A stretch of DNA of 64,000 nt, from contig NZ_SJPP01000001.1 in assembly GCF_007860075.1 (NCBI RefSeq), positions 744,001 through 808,000 on the forward strand, written 5' to 3'. The position numbers and the translations under genes are program-made. A model generated the notes under the pieces. That model did not search any database, was not told where the DNA came from, and worked only from the letters and a program-made list of their open reading frames with translations. The first letter of the stretch is position 1, and each line of letters begins with the position of its first letter. This stretch comes from Symmachiella macrocystis (lineage in GTDB: Bacteria; Planctomycetota; Planctomycetia; Planctomycetales; Planctomycetaceae). Of this stretch, positions 7,825 through 17,166 are shown piece after piece.

Positions 7825-9495
7825 ATGGATTCGATCGATAAGATGCAATCTGAAAAAACCAGGGTTTTATTCGCCCTGTTCAACGACTCATCAATTCGCC
7901 AAATTATTGGGCAATTTGACGGTCATGGTTGCGAATGTGTTGTCGCAACGAGAAGCAACGGATCTCCTTTTCAATTCACCGAGCCGCTCGATCGCTTCGA
8001 CGGTATCGTCGTGAATCTGACAGGATTGTCCGAAGAGGGAGAACGGGTCGTTGCCAACTGGGCCCGGAAACACCCCGTCGCAGGTTGGATGGCAACCGAC
8101 GACACCAATATCAGCCGCGTCGTACGTGCGCTGAAAATGGGTGCGTTTGACGTCCTCCACGGTGATATCTGCCAACGGGAAGTGAAATCGCTGGTCGACG
8201 AGTTAGCGAGCCGCAAAACCAGTGCAACTCGATTTTCCAGCGCCCCCGAACTGCCGGAGGGGGGGGCTGGATATTCCACCCCGACCAATGGCTCCTACAC
8301 TGGCGAATCATCCTCCATTTTGGACAACTCCGCCCAAACGTCTTTGCGGCGAAACGGCGATCCTCATCCCCACCGGCGACATTCCGCCTCCTGTGATAAG
8401 AAAGGCAGCACTGAGAGTCTGGCGCATTCACTTCGTATGTACCTGCGTGGTTCAAGCACGACGATGGAATCGGTGCGACGCCAAGTCCTTGAAGTCGCCA
8501 CCACACATGCCACCGTGATGATCTGGGGGCAAAGCGGAACGGGTAAGGAAATGGTCGCCCGCGCCATTCACCGCTGCAGTTTGCGTAAAGACGACGACTA
8601 TATTCCCGTCAACATGTCGGCCATTCCCGAAGGATTGGCCGAGAGTTTGTTGTTCGGTCATATCAAAGGCTCATTCACACATGCCACACACACCAAAGAG
8701 GGGCTCTGTGAAACGGCCGACAACGGCACGCTATTTCTCGATGAAATTAGCGAAATGGAGATCACACTTCAGCCCAAGCTGCTCCGTTTTCTTCAAGAAG
8801 GAGCCGTCCGCCGTGTGGGCGACCAAACCGAGAAGCAGGTCGACGTGCGGATCATTGCCGCCTCGAACCATGACCCGGAATCGGTCATTCGCGACGGCAA
8901 ACTCCGCAGTGACCTGTTCTATCGGCTAAATGTCGTTCCGATCCATCTTCCGCCACTTTCTGAACGGCGAGAAGACATTGCTGAACTGTCCGAATTGTTC
9001 CTCTCTCGCTCAGTCGAGCGGCACAACCGTAGCGTGCAAGGCTTTACCGCCGAAGCGATGCAGGTGCTCTACGACTACGATTGGCCGGGTAATATTCGGC
9101 AATTGGAAAACGCCGTCGAGCGGATTGCGATTTTTGCCAAGGGCAACCTCGTGGAGCCGTTGGATATTCCCGCTGAATTTCACTCGCCGTCATGCACTGC
9201 TCCCAACCCCCACGTCCCGACCACACCAACGAACGGCCACATGGCCCCTATGAATGGTGGGACCATCGAGCACAAACCGCAGGAGAACGATTCCTCGGTT
9301 TCGGTCATGAGAACTCCACTCTCGGAAGTGCAACGATTTGAGCGGGCGGCCATCATCGATGCATTGCAACGCGCCGACGGGCATGTCGTCGATGCGGCCA
9401 ATTTGGTGGGACTGGGGCAGGCCACGCTCTATCGCAAGATCAAGCGATATGACATTCCGCACAAAAGCCATCGTCGCCGTAAGACGCCCAAATAA
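7825..9495 (+). CDS. Sigma-54-dependent Fis-family activator with degenerate receiver (PrsR-like)
   Basis: A 556-residue enhancer-binding protein. Residues about 10-130 have a receiver-like fold pattern, but Asn64 (IVVN) stands where the phospho-acceptor Asp is expected and the conserved Lys near the end is missing, so classical phosphorylation seems unlikely. The AAA+ domain (about 205-445) has Walker A GQSGTGKE (235-242), Walker B GTLFLDEI (301-308) and arginine-finger-type sequences. The sigma-54 contact loop reads GSFTHA (282-287) instead of GAFTGA. A Fis-type helix-turn-helix ends the protein (about 505-545). Regulators of this type (PrsR with RpoN) are known to control exosortase/PEP-CTERM and exopolysaccharide genes in Proteobacteria. 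Its position between the exosortase genes and the export operon fits that role. Targets are inferred. Confidence 0.88.
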   Translation: MDSIDKMQSEKTRVLFALFNDSSIRQIIGQFDGHGCECVVATRSNGSPFQFTEPLDRFDGIVVNLTGLSEEGERVVANWARKHPVAGWMATDDTNISRVVRALKMGAFDVLHGDICQREVKSLVDELASRKTSATRFSSAPELPEGGAGYSTPTNGSYTGESSSILDNSAQTSLRRNGDPHPHRRHSASCDKKGSTESLAHSLRMYLRGSSTTMESVRRQVLEVATTHATVMIWGQSGTGKEMVARAIHRCSLRKDDDYIPVNMSAIPEGLAESLLFGHIKGSFTHATHTKEGLCETADNGTLFLDEISEMEITLQPKLLRFLQEGAVRRVGDQTEKQVDVRIIAASNHDPESVIRDGKLRSDLFYRLNVVPIHLPPLSERREDIAELSELFLSRSVERHNRSVQGFTAEAMQVLYDYDWPGNIRQLENAVERIAIFAKGNLVEPLDIPAEFHSPSCTAPNPHVPTTPTNGHMAPMNGGTIEHKPQENDSSVSVMRTPLSEVQRFERAAIIDALQRADGHVVDAANLVGLGQATLYRKIKRYDIPHKSHRRRKTPK

Positions 9496-9603
9496 TCACG
9501 GATTGCCGTATCGGTGCTGGTCTGTGGATTCTCCTTCAGGGGTATTCACAGCGATTTCACCCGACATCCCTCACGCGTTGCCTTGCTTGATGACCGACTT
9601 GCC

Positions 9604-10557
9604 ATGAACGATGGAATCACCACAACCCAACGACGGAACCTGGAAACGTCGCCGCTGCATACGACGACGGATGCTCTGGGTCCCGAGAAAATGCCCTCTG
9701 CCGCGCAAAGCACGGACTACGGCGCAAACGTGGAGTTGGTCATCGAGCCAAAATCCGGCTGGGTTGCCGTTGATTTCCGCGAACTGTGGCTGTTTCACGA
9801 ACTGCTCTGGTTCCTGGTCTGGCGAGACATCAAAGTTCGCTACAAACAAACGGTCTTGGGTGTCGCCTGGGCGGTCCTCGTTCCGGTATTTAGCGTGACG
9901 ATTTTTACCGTTATTTTTGGAAACTTTGCGGGACTTAAAAACGAACTCCCCGCAGAGTTAATAGCAGTCTATCCCGTTTACGTCTACGCCGGATTGTTAC
10001 CATGGCTGTTCTTTTCGAATGCAATTTCCGTCGGCGGTCAAACACTGGTGAGCCAACGGCAATTGTTGACAAAAATCTATTTCCCCCGCCTGTTTGTTCC
10101 TACAGCCACCGTCACCAGCGGGCTGGTCGACATGGCAATCTCCTTCGGTGTGTTCGCAGTGATGATGGCCATTTACGGTGTCGTTCCCTCACCTCGAATT
10201 GTGCTGTTGCCCTTATTGATCCTATTAGCCTGGGCGGCATCGCTGGGAATCGCATTCACGTTGTCGGCGCTGACAGTCACCTATCGCGATTTTCGGTTCG
10301 TGATTCCGTTTATGGTCCAGGCATGGCAATTTGTCAGTCCGGTCGTTTACCCCACGGCAATCGTTCCCGAACGTTATCGGTACTTTTATGCGTTGAATCC
10401 GCTGGCGGGAATCATTGAAGGTTTTCGCAGCGTGATTTTCGGCACTCCGTTTCCGTGGGCCATGCTCTGCATCTCGACGCTCAGTACGGCCGCACTGCTG
10501 GTCTATGGTGTCATGTATTTTCGGAAGACCGAAAGGCGATTTGCCGACATCGCCTAA
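9604..10557 (+). CDS. wzm: ABC-2 polysaccharide export permease (Wzm-like)
   Basis: Inner-membrane subunit of an ABC exporter for lipid-linked polysaccharide; about 317 residues, close to the family norm. It shows the N-terminal family sequence LLWFLVWRDIKVRYKQTVLG followed by about six hydrophobic segments. The ATPase gene follows after 58 bp. A longer frame opens with GTG at 9514, but family similarity begins well inside; the ATG at 9604 is the more reasonable start, though neither site has a strong Shine-Dalgarno. First gene of the export and glycosylation operon. Confidence 0.88.
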   Translation: MNDGITTTQRRNLETSPLHTTTDALGPEKMPSAAQSTDYGANVELVIEPKSGWVAVDFRELWLFHELLWFLVWRDIKVRYKQTVLGVAWAVLVPVFSVTIFTVIFGNFAGLKNELPAELIAVYPVYVYAGLLPWLFFSNAISVGGQTLVSQRQLLTKIYFPRLFVPTATVTSGLVDMAISFGVFAVMMAIYGVVPSPRIVLLPLLILLAWAASLGIAFTLSALTVTYRDFRFVIPFMVQAWQFVSPVVYPTAIVPERYRYFYALNPLAGIIEGFRSVIFGTPFPWAMLCISTLSTAALLVYGVMYFRKTERRFADIA

Positions 10558-10615
10558 TAGTCCGCCGCAATCCAAACCCGGTCGGTTCGCGTTTTGTTTT
10601 CACTCAAAGTCGACT

Positions 10616-11899
10616 ATGAACAAACCTATTATCACCGTCGAAAACCTCGGCAAAGCTTATCGCCTCGGCCAACAGGAAGAGCAGTACCCCACTTTCCGCG
10701 ACGCGCTGGTGGGCATGGCCAAATCGCCCCTGCGCCGCTTCCGTCAATTGAGCGGCGCAGGGAATGATGAGCTATTTTGGGCCGTCAAGGATGTCTCGTT
10801 CGACATCAAACGGGGTGAAGTGGTTGGCCTGATCGGTCGCAATGGAGCCGGCAAAAGCACATTGCTCAAGATCCTCAGCCGCATTACCGAACCAACTTCG
10901 GGACGTGCGGTCCTGCGCGGCAGAGTCGCCTCGTTATTAGAGGTGGGGACCGGATTTCATCCCGAGCTGTCGGGCCGTGAGAACATTTATCTCAACGGGT
11001 CGATCTTGGGCATGAAGAAGGTCGAAATCGATCGCAAGTTCGACGAAATAGTCGCCTTCGCCGAGGTGGAGCAGTTCCTGGATACTCCGGTCAAACGGTA
11101 TTCGAGCGGCATGTATGTCCGCTTGGCCTTTGCCGTGGCTGCCCACTTGGAACCGGAAATCCTGATTGTCGACGAAGTCTTAGCCGTCGGCGATGCTCAG
11201 TTTCAAAAGAAATGTCTGGGCAAGATGCAAGAGGTTTCCACCGGGGAAGGCCGCACCGTTTTATTTGTCAGCCACAATATGTCGGCGGTGACGGAACTGT
11301 GTCAGCGGGCGCTGATGTTCCGTGACGGGCAATTGGTGAACTCCGGCCCGACAGCGAATGTGGTCGACGAGTACCTCCAATGCGGCAGTTCCGACCTGAA
11401 GCATTACTTTGCCCCCCCTCTCGACACGGATCGCGAGGCTTCGTTGTTGTCGGCGGCGGTGCACGATTCCAGCGGCGATTCGGTTGCGGTTGTCCGTTTT
11501 GGCGAGCCATGGTCGGTGACCAGTTCCTGGGAGGTTCGCCGCCCGCTGCCCTTGGCCTCGGCCTCGTTGCGGATCTTCGATTTGAGCGGTCGTTTGATTC
11601 TGGTCAGCAATACCGTGGGATTGCCCACCGCGTTTTTCGAAAACCCCGGCACGCGCGATGTGACCTGTTCCTTTCCGATCAATGTCCTGCGACCGGGACA
11701 ATATTTTCTGACGATCGGACTGTGGGTCCGCGGTCGTGGTGCCATTGATGAGCACGAACGCTGCATTTCATTTCACGTGAGTGATTTGCCGCACGATCCG
11801 GAATATACGTACACAGCAGCCGGCAATCCCGCAGCTGTAGCTCCGTCGGATTGGTCGTTCCGAAACGATACCGAACCGGCGCTCACGGGAGGCGTCTAA
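10616..11899 (+). CDS. wzt: ABC polysaccharide export ATPase with C-terminal sugar-binding domain (Wzt-like)
   Basis: ATPase partner of the upstream permease, about 427 residues. It has Walker A GRNGAGKST, a signature region KRYSSGMYVRLAFA and Walker B ILIVDEVLAVGD. Residues beyond about 270 form a beta-rich extension like the Wzt C-terminal domain, which in O8/O9a-type systems recognises the finished, capped chain. This suggests the exporter reads a terminal modification of the polymer. The ATG at 10616 is chosen because the family sequence (IITVENLGKAYRLG) starts directly after it. The stop overlaps the next start by one base (TAATG). Confidence 0.92.
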   Translation: MNKPIITVENLGKAYRLGQQEEQYPTFRDALVGMAKSPLRRFRQLSGAGNDELFWAVKDVSFDIKRGEVVGLIGRNGAGKSTLLKILSRITEPTSGRAVLRGRVASLLEVGTGFHPELSGRENIYLNGSILGMKKVEIDRKFDEIVAFAEVEQFLDTPVKRYSSGMYVRLAFAVAAHLEPEILIVDEVLAVGDAQFQKKCLGKMQEVSTGEGRTVLFVSHNMSAVTELCQRALMFRDGQLVNSGPTANVVDEYLQCGSSDLKHYFAPPLDTDREASLLSAAVHDSSGDSVAVVRFGEPWSVTSSWEVRRPLPLASASLRIFDLSGRLILVSNTVGLPTAFFENPGTRDVTCSFPINVLRPGQYFLTIGLWVRGRGAIDEHERCISFHVSDLPHDPEYTYTAAGNPAAVAPSDWSFRNDTEPALTGGV

Positions 11900-12714
11900 T
11901 GCAAAACACGATGATTCTCGGAACCGGCCGGAGCGGCACGAGCATGGTGACCGCCTGCTTTCGCAATACCGGTGTGTTTTTCGGCAACGAGCTGATCAAA
12001 GCGACACCGGCAAATCCTTTTGGGTATTACGAATCGCAGGTTATCAACGGGCTGAATAACAAAATCATCTTCCGCCTGCTCTATCCACGCGGGACGTATC
12101 GCCTGCGACGATTTATCTATCCCAGCACCCATTACGACTGGCGCGCGTTTTGGGCGGTATTGCCGCATGCAGCACGGGCAATGCGGGTTCAGCCTGATGA
12201 GCGGGCGTTGATCGAACGTCTGTGCGCAAACCAGCCTTTCTGCTTTAAGGATCCGCGATTTAGCGCAACGTTGTCGACTTGGAAACCTTATCTCCCTGAG
12301 AACACGCGTTTCTTGATCGTCTTTCGCTGCCCGTTTCGTACCGTGGACAGCATGCTCCGCGATGCTCAGGAATCGTACGATCCGCATTTGGCATTCAAAC
12401 GCCCCGCCTTGTTGCAGACTTGGATTCGCACCTACACCCGCCTGCTGCGGTGGGCTGAAAATGATCCTCGCTTCCTACTCGTCGACTCCGATCAAATCCT
12501 TGCCGGAGAGGGCCAGCGTGAACTCGAGTCGTTCGTGGAATGCGAACTCAACTTTACCCAAATCGATCCCAACGTCCGCCGCTCTAAGAAAACAGTCACA
12601 GAGAACAACCGCCTCGAAGCAAAGGCCGGTCGATTGCACCACCTGTTGCAATCAGTTGCTCGACAACATTTGGGGGAACGAGCGGATAGAAATGGAGTGA
12701 TTGCGTCATCATGA
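11899..12714 (+). CDS. Sulfotransferase-family protein
   Basis: A 271-residue protein predicted to move sulfate from PAPS to a hydroxyl of the polysaccharide or its building blocks. The 5'-phosphosulfate loop is GTGRSGTSM near the N terminus, and LIVFRCPFRTVDSML resembles the 3'-phosphate binding region (Arg and Ser). Its start overlaps the Wzt stop and its stop overlaps the next start, so it is translationally linked to export and glycosylation genes. The acceptor is unknown. A second, unrelated-looking sulfotransferase lies at 22729-23469. Confidence 0.82.
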   Translation: MQNTMILGTGRSGTSMVTACFRNTGVFFGNELIKATPANPFGYYESQVINGLNNKIIFRLLYPRGTYRLRRFIYPSTHYDWRAFWAVLPHAARAMRVQPDERALIERLCANQPFCFKDPRFSATLSTWKPYLPENTRFLIVFRCPFRTVDSMLRDAQESYDPHLAFKRPALLQTWIRTYTRLLRWAENDPRFLLVDSDQILAGEGQRELESFVECELNFTQIDPNVRRSKKTVTENNRLEAKAGRLHHLLQSVARQHLGERADRNGVIASS

Positions 12715-13616
12715 GTGCACCAGAAATCTCAGTGATTCTGCCGGTTTACAATGCGGAACGATACATCGCCAAAGCGGTGGAAAGTATTCTTGCGCAAACA
12801 TTCGGAGATTTTGAATTCCTGATCGTGGATGACGGATCGACCGATGGGAGCTTGAGTATTCTTCAAAGCATCGCGGACCGCGATTCCCGCATCGTGTTGC
12901 GCAGCCGCGAAAACAAAGGTTACGTGGTGACCCTCAACGAGATGCTCGCAGAGGCCCGCGGCGATTTCATTGCACGCATGGATGCCGACGACATTTCGCA
13001 GCCGGAACGGTTTGAAAAACAAATGCGATTCCTGGCGCGACACGACGACATTTTAGCTGTCGGCACAGCGCAACTGTGGATTGATCCCCAAGACCGGCCG
13101 CTACGGCGTTTTACTCCACCGCTCAAGCACGAAGACATTGATGCAGCGCATTTGCAAAAAGGGGAAGGGATGATTTGTCACCCTTCGGTCTTGATGCGGC
13201 GCGAAGCCATTGAAGCCGTCGGGGAATACGACGAGAACCTGTATGGCGCCGAGGACCTCGACTTATGGTTGCGTTTGGCCGAAGTCGGACGGCTGGCCAA
13301 CATGGACGAGGTGCTGATCCAATACCGGTTCCATTCCCAAAAAGTCGGCTGGCTGCAAAAAGACCGGCAGGTTCGCTCGGCCATCACAGCTATGCAGTCT
13401 GGCGCAGAGCGACGCGGCGAACAAACACCAAACTGCGAGAAATTCTCCAACGCCAATTTACCCACCGTAGCCAGCCAGCATTTGGCATGGACGTGGTGGG
13501 CATTGGGCGACGGCAATATCTCGACGGCTCGTCGCTATGCAATGTTGAGTATTTTGCAACGGCCGTTTGATTTGACGGCATGGCGCGCATTTTGTTGCGC
13601 ACTCCGAGGAAGATGA
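12711..13616 (+). CDS. Family 2 glycosyltransferase
   Basis: A 301-residue GT-A fold enzyme. The N terminus has the usual SVILPVYNAERYIAKAVESIL and VDDGSTDGS, and the metal-binding region is ARMDADDIS. It is a soluble, single-domain enzyme and probably adds one sugar to the lipid-linked repeat unit at the cytoplasmic face. ATGA overlap with the sulfotransferase gene and a 6-bp gap to the next gene place it in the operon. Donor and linkage cannot be read from sequence. Confidence 0.9.
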   Translation: MSAPEISVILPVYNAERYIAKAVESILAQTFGDFEFLIVDDGSTDGSLSILQSIADRDSRIVLRSRENKGYVVTLNEMLAEARGDFIARMDADDISQPERFEKQMRFLARHDDILAVGTAQLWIDPQDRPLRRFTPPLKHEDIDAAHLQKGEGMICHPSVLMRREAIEAVGEYDENLYGAEDLDLWLRLAEVGRLANMDEVLIQYRFHSQKVGWLQKDRQVRSAITAMQSGAERRGEQTPNCEKFSNANLPTVASQHLAWTWWALGDGNISTARRYAMLSILQRPFDLTAWRAFCCALRGR

Positions 13617-13622
13617 CACACG

Positions 13623-14912
13623 ATGGCGACGCAGACTCCTAAGCTTAACAGCCCGGTGAATCGAGAATCCCATCTCGGAAAGTTACGTTGCGCGCTGTTT
13701 ACGCCGAACTGGCCGGCCAACGAAACCAGCAATGGAATTGTGACCTACGTCTCCGTCCTCGAACAACAATTGCGACGCGACGGTCATTCCCCGCTGGTTG
13801 TGACGCGAGCCAAATCGACGGCGATGCGCTACGCGGACGATGCAGGGGTTACCCAGTGGTCCCCTTGCGAGAGTGTGCTCAGCCGAATTAGCGACCGCCT
13901 CACAGGAATCATTGCTAAAGACGATGCCGAGCAGAACTGCCGGCGCGCAGGACGCGGCATCGCCCATGCGTTAAAGCAGACCGGCGGCGACGGTGCGGTC
14001 AATCTGTTGGAGATGGAAGAATCATTTGGCTTGGCTCGCCATGTGGCGCAGCGGGTCCCCTTCCCTGTGGTTGTGCGCTTGCACGGGCCGTGGTTTTTGA
14101 ACGGTCAAGCCAACGGCGTGAAGCAAGACAAGGCGTTCGCTCGTCGCGTTAAAGCCGAAGGTAAGGCCATTGAAGCGGCATGCGCGGTGACCGCCTGTAG
14201 CCAAAAAGTGCTGGACACGACACGCGAATACTACAATTTGGAACTTCCCCAAGCAGCCGTGATCCCCAATCCGGCGCCGGTTTATACCAGCGAGATGTGT
14301 TGGTCTGCGGACGATGCGGAGGAACAGACCATTCTGTTTGTCGGACGGTTTGACCGACACAAGGGGGGGGACACGATGCTGCTCGCCTTCCAGCGGATTG
14401 TGGAACAATTCCCAGACGCCAATCTAGTTTTCATCGGCCCCGATACGGGGATTCGTTCCCAAGACGACCAGGTCGTCAATTTCGCTGAATTTGTCGCCCA
14501 GCACATCGACGAATCCGTATCACAGCGAATCAATTATCTGGGAAAACAGACGCCATCAACAATTGAGACTTGGCGACGTCGCGCGGCGGTGACCGTCATC
14601 CCGTCGACGTTCGATAACTTCCCCTACTCAGCGCTGGAGTCGGTGGCCTGTGGCTGTCCGATTGTGGCGACGCGCGTGGGTGGGATTCCGGAAATCATTC
14701 TCGACGACAAAACCGGGGTGCTCGTGCAGCCCGATGATCCGGAATCGCTGGCCGCGGGAGTTGGACGGATTCTTGCGGACCGCGGCTTAGCGGCGCAACT
14801 GGGCGCTGCCGCCGCCGAAGATTCGAATCAGCGATTTCACCCGCGTAAAATTGCCGAACAAACGGCGGAGTTTTACCGGGACGTGATTGCGCAATGGAAG
14901 GCGGGAACATGA
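13623..14912 (+). CDS. Family 4-type glycosyltransferase
   Basis: A 429-residue GT-B enzyme. The C-terminal half has FVGRFDRHKGGD and the donor-binding region STFDNFPYSALESVACG with IVATRVGGIPEII, typical of retaining GT4 enzymes. The first acidic residue of the usual E-x7-E pair is Asp here. Overlaps the next gene by the ATGA arrangement at 14909-14912. Sugar specificity is unknown. Confidence 0.9.
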   Translation: MATQTPKLNSPVNRESHLGKLRCALFTPNWPANETSNGIVTYVSVLEQQLRRDGHSPLVVTRAKSTAMRYADDAGVTQWSPCESVLSRISDRLTGIIAKDDAEQNCRRAGRGIAHALKQTGGDGAVNLLEMEESFGLARHVAQRVPFPVVVRLHGPWFLNGQANGVKQDKAFARRVKAEGKAIEAACAVTACSQKVLDTTREYYNLELPQAAVIPNPAPVYTSEMCWSADDAEEQTILFVGRFDRHKGGDTMLLAFQRIVEQFPDANLVFIGPDTGIRSQDDQVVNFAEFVAQHIDESVSQRINYLGKQTPSTIETWRRRAAVTVIPSTFDNFPYSALESVACGCPIVATRVGGIPEIILDDKTGVLVQPDDPESLAAGVGRILADRGLAAQLGAAAAEDSNQRFHPRKIAEQTAEFYRDVIAQWKAGT

Positions 14913-16312
14913 CCATTCTTGCCGACATTGTCATGCTCGCGTGGCCACTGCTGGTCATCGGACTCTTCTCCAAGTTGAAGTCCGATAAAGCGGTCGTGGT
15001 GGCGTTCGTCGTCGGCTGGTTGTTTCTGCCGTTTAAGACGTACCCGATCAGCGGGTTGCCTGACATTTCTAAAATGTCGCTCACCTGCTATGCGATCATC
15101 GCCGCGACGATTGTCTTCGACCTGGAGCGGTTCACCTCCCTGCGGCCCTGCCGCTACGATCTGCCGATTGTCCTGGTGTGCATTGCTCCGGCAATTTCGT
15201 CATTAACAAACAACCTCGGCCCCTATGACGCGGGTTCGGTCACATTGGCGACAATTGTCACCTGGGGAGGTCCCTATTTATTGGGGCGAGCCTATATCGT
15301 CGATTCATCGACGGCGAAGTTCGCCGCTACCACACTCCTGGCGGCTACGCTCATTTACCTCCCCTTGTGCTGGTTTGAGATCCGCATGAGTCCCCAACTG
15401 CATGCCTTGGTTTATGGCGAAAGCTATCGCTCCGGTGGCATGCGTCTGGGGGGATGGCGGCCAGCTGTGTTTCTTGATTCGGGCTTGCAACTCGGGTTAT
15501 GGATGACCACAGCCTCCTTGATCGGCATCTGGCTGTGGTGGAAGGGTGTTTGGAAACATTGGGGAAAAATGGGTACAGGATTACCCCTGGTCGCCTTAGT
15601 TGTGACAACCATCTACTGCCGGTCGACGGGGGCTTTGTTGCTCTTAGCCGCTGGATTAGGCGTTCTAGCCTGGACCTCCGTTTTGAAAAACCGTTTGGCA
15701 TTACTGGCCCTTTTGCTGGTGGCACCAGCCTATATCGTGATCCGCTCCATGGGAGATCAAGGTTGGCAGCCCGCCGTCGAAGTAGCCAAAAGCATTAATG
15801 GAGAACGCGCTCAATCGCTTGAGTTTCGTTTTCAAAATGAAGACATCCTCGTCAACAAGGCATTGCAGAAACCTGCATTTGGGTGGGGAGGTTGGGGCCG
15901 CTCGCGCGTGTACGACCAATTTGGGAATGACATATCGGTCACCGATGGCCTCTGGATCATTCAACTTGGCCAATATGGCATCTTCGGATTGATCGCACTA
16001 TTTGCCTTACTGTTAACCCCCTTGGGACTGCTCATCAAAACATTTTCGGTGCGCAAGCTCATGTCGCCGGAAATCGCACCCGTACTCGCGTTCTCCATAG
16101 CCATCACGTTGTTCGCCATTGATTGTCTCCCGAACGCTATGCCCAACCCGTTTTATGTCATGACCACCGGCGGGGTCGTGGGATATATCGTCTCCTACAG
16201 CGAGGCTGAAGTGGAATCCGCTGGTCCAGTATTACAAAAACCGGTGCCCGTGAGACCGCTGCGACGACTGCATGCCGGTAGCGGGGCAAAGAGTCACGTG
16301 AACCCTGTTTAA
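14909..16312 (+). CDS. O-antigen ligase/polymerase-like membrane protein
   Basis: A 467-residue multi-pass membrane protein with about ten or more hydrophobic segments and a long soluble loop around residues 290-350, the layout of the Wzy/WaaL (O-antigen ligase) superfamily. It would polymerise repeat units or transfer the polymer to an acceptor outside the membrane. The ATG at 14909 overlaps the upstream stop and has GGAAGGCGGG upstream, so it is preferred to the ATG at 14894. Its presence beside an ABC exporter is notable, because Wzy polymerases usually work with Wzx flippases. Confidence 0.75.
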   Translation: MTILADIVMLAWPLLVIGLFSKLKSDKAVVVAFVVGWLFLPFKTYPISGLPDISKMSLTCYAIIAATIVFDLERFTSLRPCRYDLPIVLVCIAPAISSLTNNLGPYDAGSVTLATIVTWGGPYLLGRAYIVDSSTAKFAATTLLAATLIYLPLCWFEIRMSPQLHALVYGESYRSGGMRLGGWRPAVFLDSGLQLGLWMTTASLIGIWLWWKGVWKHWGKMGTGLPLVALVVTTIYCRSTGALLLLAAGLGVLAWTSVLKNRLALLALLLVAPAYIVIRSMGDQGWQPAVEVAKSINGERAQSLEFRFQNEDILVNKALQKPAFGWGGWGRSRVYDQFGNDISVTDGLWIIQLGQYGIFGLIALFALLLTPLGLLIKTFSVRKLMSPEIAPVLAFSIAITLFAIDCLPNAMPNPFYVMTTGGVVGYIVSYSEAEVESAGPVLQKPVPVRPLRRLHAGSGAKSHVNPV

Positions 16313-16353
16313 ACAAAGAAGTTTCGTTGGCTTTTCTGAATTAAGGAGCCTGC

Positions 16354-17166
16354 ATGTCAGCACTACAAACACCCATTATTCGCAATATTGATTTCGAGAG
16401 CGCCGCCACTGAATTCCGCGCGGCCGCGCCGTTCCCTCATATTTGTTTCGACAACTTCCTCTTGCCCGAGGCGGCAGCGACGATCGAAAGCGATTTCCCC
16501 TCCTTTGAAGAAGCCAAACGGCTCGGCAAAGGCTTCAGCGCTGTCAACGAGCGTGGCAAATACCAAGTCACAGACTCCGAGCTGTTCCCTGCAGCGATCA
16601 AACAGCTGCATGAGGAACTGCAATCACCGGAATTTGTCGAGAACTTAAGAACGCTTTCAGGATTCAAAGACCTCATCGGCGATCCGGAACTTGTGGGGGG
16701 CGGAATGCATCAAACCGGCCCGCGGGGGCACCTGGATGTCCACATTGATTTTAATTACATCAAACATCGCCAGTTACATCGCCGGCTCAACATTTTGGTG
16801 TTCTTCAATCGGGATTGGCGCGACGAATGGGGCGGCATGACCGAACTCTGGGATGAGAACGTCAAGACACTAGCGCACAGCTTTGCGCCGATTTACAATC
16901 GCTGCGTGATTTTTGAAACCAGCGAAATCAGTTGGCATGGGGTGAGCGCCGTGACTTGTCCTCCGTCGAACAGTCGAAAGTCGTTTGCCGGCTATTACTA
17001 TACCCCCTGCACTGCTGAAGAAATCGACAACAGCGGGCATGGCACGATCTTTCAGGCACGGCCAACGGAACATTCCAAGCGATATGTTTCGATGCCCGTA
17101 CAATCGATGCGGCGCTGGCTTCGTCGCAAAATCAGTGTTGGCTTACGAGGAATCAAGCAAAAGTGA
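16354..17166 (+). CDS. 2-oxoglutarate/Fe(II)-dependent oxygenase
   Basis: A 270-residue protein of the 2OG-Fe(II) oxygenase group often found in polysaccharide clusters. The metal ligands are visible as His-Ile-Asp in LDVHIDFN and a distal His in SWHGVSAV, followed by RKSFAGYYYTP, which carries the candidate 2-oxoglutarate-binding Arg. It has a good ribosome site (AAGGAGCC) before the ATG. The substrate, perhaps a sugar or lipid carrier group, is unknown. Its stop overlaps the next start (GTGA). Confidence 0.82.
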   Translation: MSALQTPIIRNIDFESAATEFRAAAPFPHICFDNFLLPEAAATIESDFPSFEEAKRLGKGFSAVNERGKYQVTDSELFPAAIKQLHEELQSPEFVENLRTLSGFKDLIGDPELVGGGMHQTGPRGHLDVHIDFNYIKHRQLHRRLNILVFFNRDWRDEWGGMTELWDENVKTLAHSFAPIYNRCVIFETSEISWHGVSAVTCPPSNSRKSFAGYYYTPCTAEEIDNSGHGTIFQARPTEHSKRYVSMPVQSMRRWLRRKISVGLRGIKQK

